Below, one piece after another: positions 13,874-14,993 of a DNA stretch of 14,993 nucleotides. The notes under the pieces were generated by a model. That model did not search any database. It had not been told where the DNA came from and saw only the letters and a list, made by a program, of their open reading frames with translations. Within the stretch, counting starts at the first letter, position 1. The number at the start of each line of letters is the position of its first letter. This DNA is from an uncultured Pseudoflavonifractor sp. GTDB lineage: Bacteria; Bacillota_A; Clostridia; Oscillospirales; Oscillospiraceae. Where the stretch lies: contig CANPNN010000019.1 in NCBI GenBank assembly GCA_947575475.1, positions 1 through 14,993 on the forward strand, read 5' to 3'. A program made the translations under genes and the position numbers.

Positions 13874-14410
13874 TTAGAAATATGACAGGATCGTCCCCAC
13901 GATCTCCTCCAAACTGTCCAGAAAACTGCCGGAGGTCCCGCCCTGATCATAAAGAACTACGCTGTCAGGCTCGGTCAGGTCCACATAGACCATCTGTCCC
14001 GCCTGGGGACGACTCATGGAGCCGTCTGAGGTAACGGCCTTCTCAATGGTGCCCAGATCGTAAGCCAGTTCATATCTGGCCCGGAGGGTGGCCTCTTCAC
14101 TCTGAAGCTGGGTCATCTCTGAGTTGAGGCTCACCACCGTATTGGAGATAGTGGTGAGTTGTACATAACTCATAAGGATCATCACCGCCAGCGCCGCCAC
14201 CGCGCCAAAGCCGGCTACAGCGAACAGAGACACCTTTCCCGCCGGACGCACCGCCACCTTGGGGCGGGAAAGCTCCTGATTCCGGGGGCGGACCTGGGGA
14301 CAGGGGCGGAGGATCTCCTCCTCTTCGGGGATACGTACGGCGGAGCCGTCGTATTGGTAATTCAGATTCCGATAGGGATCATAGCTGCTCCGTCTTACGG
14401 TCTCCGTCAT
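13874..14410 (-). CDS. ftsL: FtsL-like septum protein
   Basis: FtsL is a bitopic membrane protein that forms a coiled-coil complex with DivIC/FtsB and FtsQ and activates septal peptidoglycan synthesis. The 178-residue product has a hydrophilic, acidic-then-basic cytoplasmic tail of about 58 residues, one transmembrane segment (about 60-85, VSLFAVAGFGAVAALAVM), and a coiled-coil stretch (about 86-120, with VVSLNSEMTQLQSEEATLRARYE) ending in a YDLGTIEKAVTS segment that fits the region after the FtsL/FtsB coil. FtsL sequences are poorly conserved, so the name rests on topology and on the place between rsmH and the class B PBP. It is longer than many FtsL proteins. The ribosome site AGTGAGG/GAGGAG is unusually close, two to four bases from the ATG. 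It follows rsmH by 37 bp. Confidence 0.85.
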   Translation of the reverse strand: MTETVRRSSYDPYRNLNYQYDGSAVRIPEEEEILRPCPQVRPRNQELSRPKVAVRPAGKVSLFAVAGFGAVAALAVMILMSYVQLTTISNTVVSLNSEMTQLQSEEATLRARYELAYDLGTIEKAVTSDGSMSRPQAGQMVYVDLTEPDSVVLYDQGGTSGSFLDSLEEIVGTILSYF

Positions 14411-14447
14411 TGCTCCTCACTTCTCTTTCCTTTGTGTAAAACTTCTT

Positions 14448-14993
14448 CTACAGCTTCTCCCCAATCCGCAATTTTGCGCTGCGGGAACGGGGGTTTTCCC
14501 GCAACTCTTGTTCACCCGGCAGGATGGGCTTTCTGTTCACCAGTTTCAGTTCAGGTTTTTTACCGCACACGCACACAGGGAAATCCGGAGGGCAAGTACA
14601 GCCCCTGGCAAAGCTGTTGTACCCCATCTTCACGATCCGGTCCTCCAAAGAGTGGAAGGTAATGATACATAACCTTCCTCCCCGGGAAAGCAAAGGCACC
14701 GCCTGCTGGATGACCCGCTCTGCCGCGGTCAGCTCATCATTGACAGCGATGCGGATCGCCTGGAAGGTCCGCTTGGCGGGGTGCTGCTTCTCCCGGAGGG
14801 CCTGGGACGGCATGGAAGAGCGGATCACATCCACCAGCTCAAAAGTCGTCTCAATGGGTCTTTGTCCCCTGACCCGGACGATGGCTCCCGCAATGGCGGG
14901 GGCGTACCGCTCCTCTCCATATTGGTAGAGGATGCGCCGCAGCTCCTCTTGGGGCCACTCATTGACCACCGTCCGGGCCGTCAGGGGTTGACT
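14448..14993 (-). CDS. rsmH: 16S rRNA (cytosine1402-N4)-methyltransferase RsmH, C-terminal part (runs off right edge)
   Basis: RsmH (MraW) is a SAM-dependent enzyme that methylates C1402 of 16S rRNA and is usually the gene after mraZ at the head of the dcw cluster. The window holds 181 C-terminal residues and the stop; the frame stays open to the right edge, so about 130 N-terminal residues are outside. Visible family marks: SQPLTARTVVNE at the cut, YGEERYAPAIAGAIV, RTFQAIRIAVNDEL, the SAM-domain end IITFHSLEDRIVK, and the Firmicutes-style cysteine cluster CTCPPDFPVCVCGKKP. The ending NPRSRSAKLRIGEKL is typical. The GTG at 14969 is internal, not a start, because conserved residues continue before it. 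Confidence 0.96.
   Translation of the reverse strand, partial: SQPLTARTVVNEWPQEELRRILYQYGEERYAPAIAGAIVRVRGQRPIETTFELVDVIRSSMPSQALREKQHPAKRTFQAIRIAVNDELTAAERVIQQAVPLLSRGGRLCIITFHSLEDRIVKMGYNSFARGCTCPPDFPVCVCGKKPELKLVNRKPILPGEQELRENPRSRSAKLRIGEKL

Noticed and set aside
14448..14969. Short complete gene starting at the GTG at 14969
   Set aside because: Conserved RsmH residues (SQPLTAR) continue in frame upstream to the window edge, so the GTG is internal and the gene is truncated by the window.

Overview
The window is a GC-rich chromosomal segment (AT-rich only in a few intergenic patches) dominated by a division and cell wall (dcw) cluster read on the minus strand. Gene content and style suggest a Gram-positive clostridial bacterium, probably of the Oscillospiraceae type: a meso-diaminopimelate-type MurE, a PASTA-domain class B penicillin-binding protein of SpoVD/FtsI type, DivIB/FtsQ and FtsZ without FtsA, a formate-tetrahydrofolate ligase, and strong AGGAGG ribosome binding sites. 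The family assignment is inference; no 16S or other marker lies in the window.

Layout in the direction of minus-strand transcription (right to left): rsmH (3' part, cut by the right edge), ftsL-like gene, PASTA-domain PBP, murE, mraY, ftsW, murG, murA, ftsQ/divIB, ftsZ. These make, flip and polymerise lipid-linked peptidoglycan precursor at the septum: MurA and MurE act on the cytoplasmic UDP precursors, MraY and MurG build lipid I and lipid II, FtsW and the class B PBP polymerise and crosslink, FtsL and FtsQ/DivIB regulate that synthase, and FtsZ forms the ring. Genes usually interspersed here in Firmicutes (murF, murD, murC, ftsA) are missing. Likely internal promoters lie before mraY (with a palindrome just downstream of the predicted start site) and, as a tandem pair, before ftsZ, the distal one overlapping the ftsQ stop codon. 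Small inverted repeats occupy several gaps inside the cluster.

ftsZ ends at a bidirectional terminator shared with a convergent small plus-strand DUF4342-type membrane protein gene. Divergent from that gene, across a 284-bp AT-rich gap holding promoters for both directions, is a 74-residue HPr/Crh-like protein with no histidine at all but with the regulatory-serine region preserved. It ends at a strong terminator and is followed, on the same strand and from its own promoter, by an SDR oxidoreductase gene and then the 5' part of fhs (formate-tetrahydrofolate ligase), which runs off the left edge.

No gene-free stretch exceeds 300 bases. I found no tRNA, rRNA, CRISPR array, insertion sequence or prophage. 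I do not see a clearly new multi-gene system; the best leads are the histidine-less HPr-like protein with its divergent neighbour, the ftsZ and mraY regulatory regions, and the altered MurG and FtsZ motifs.
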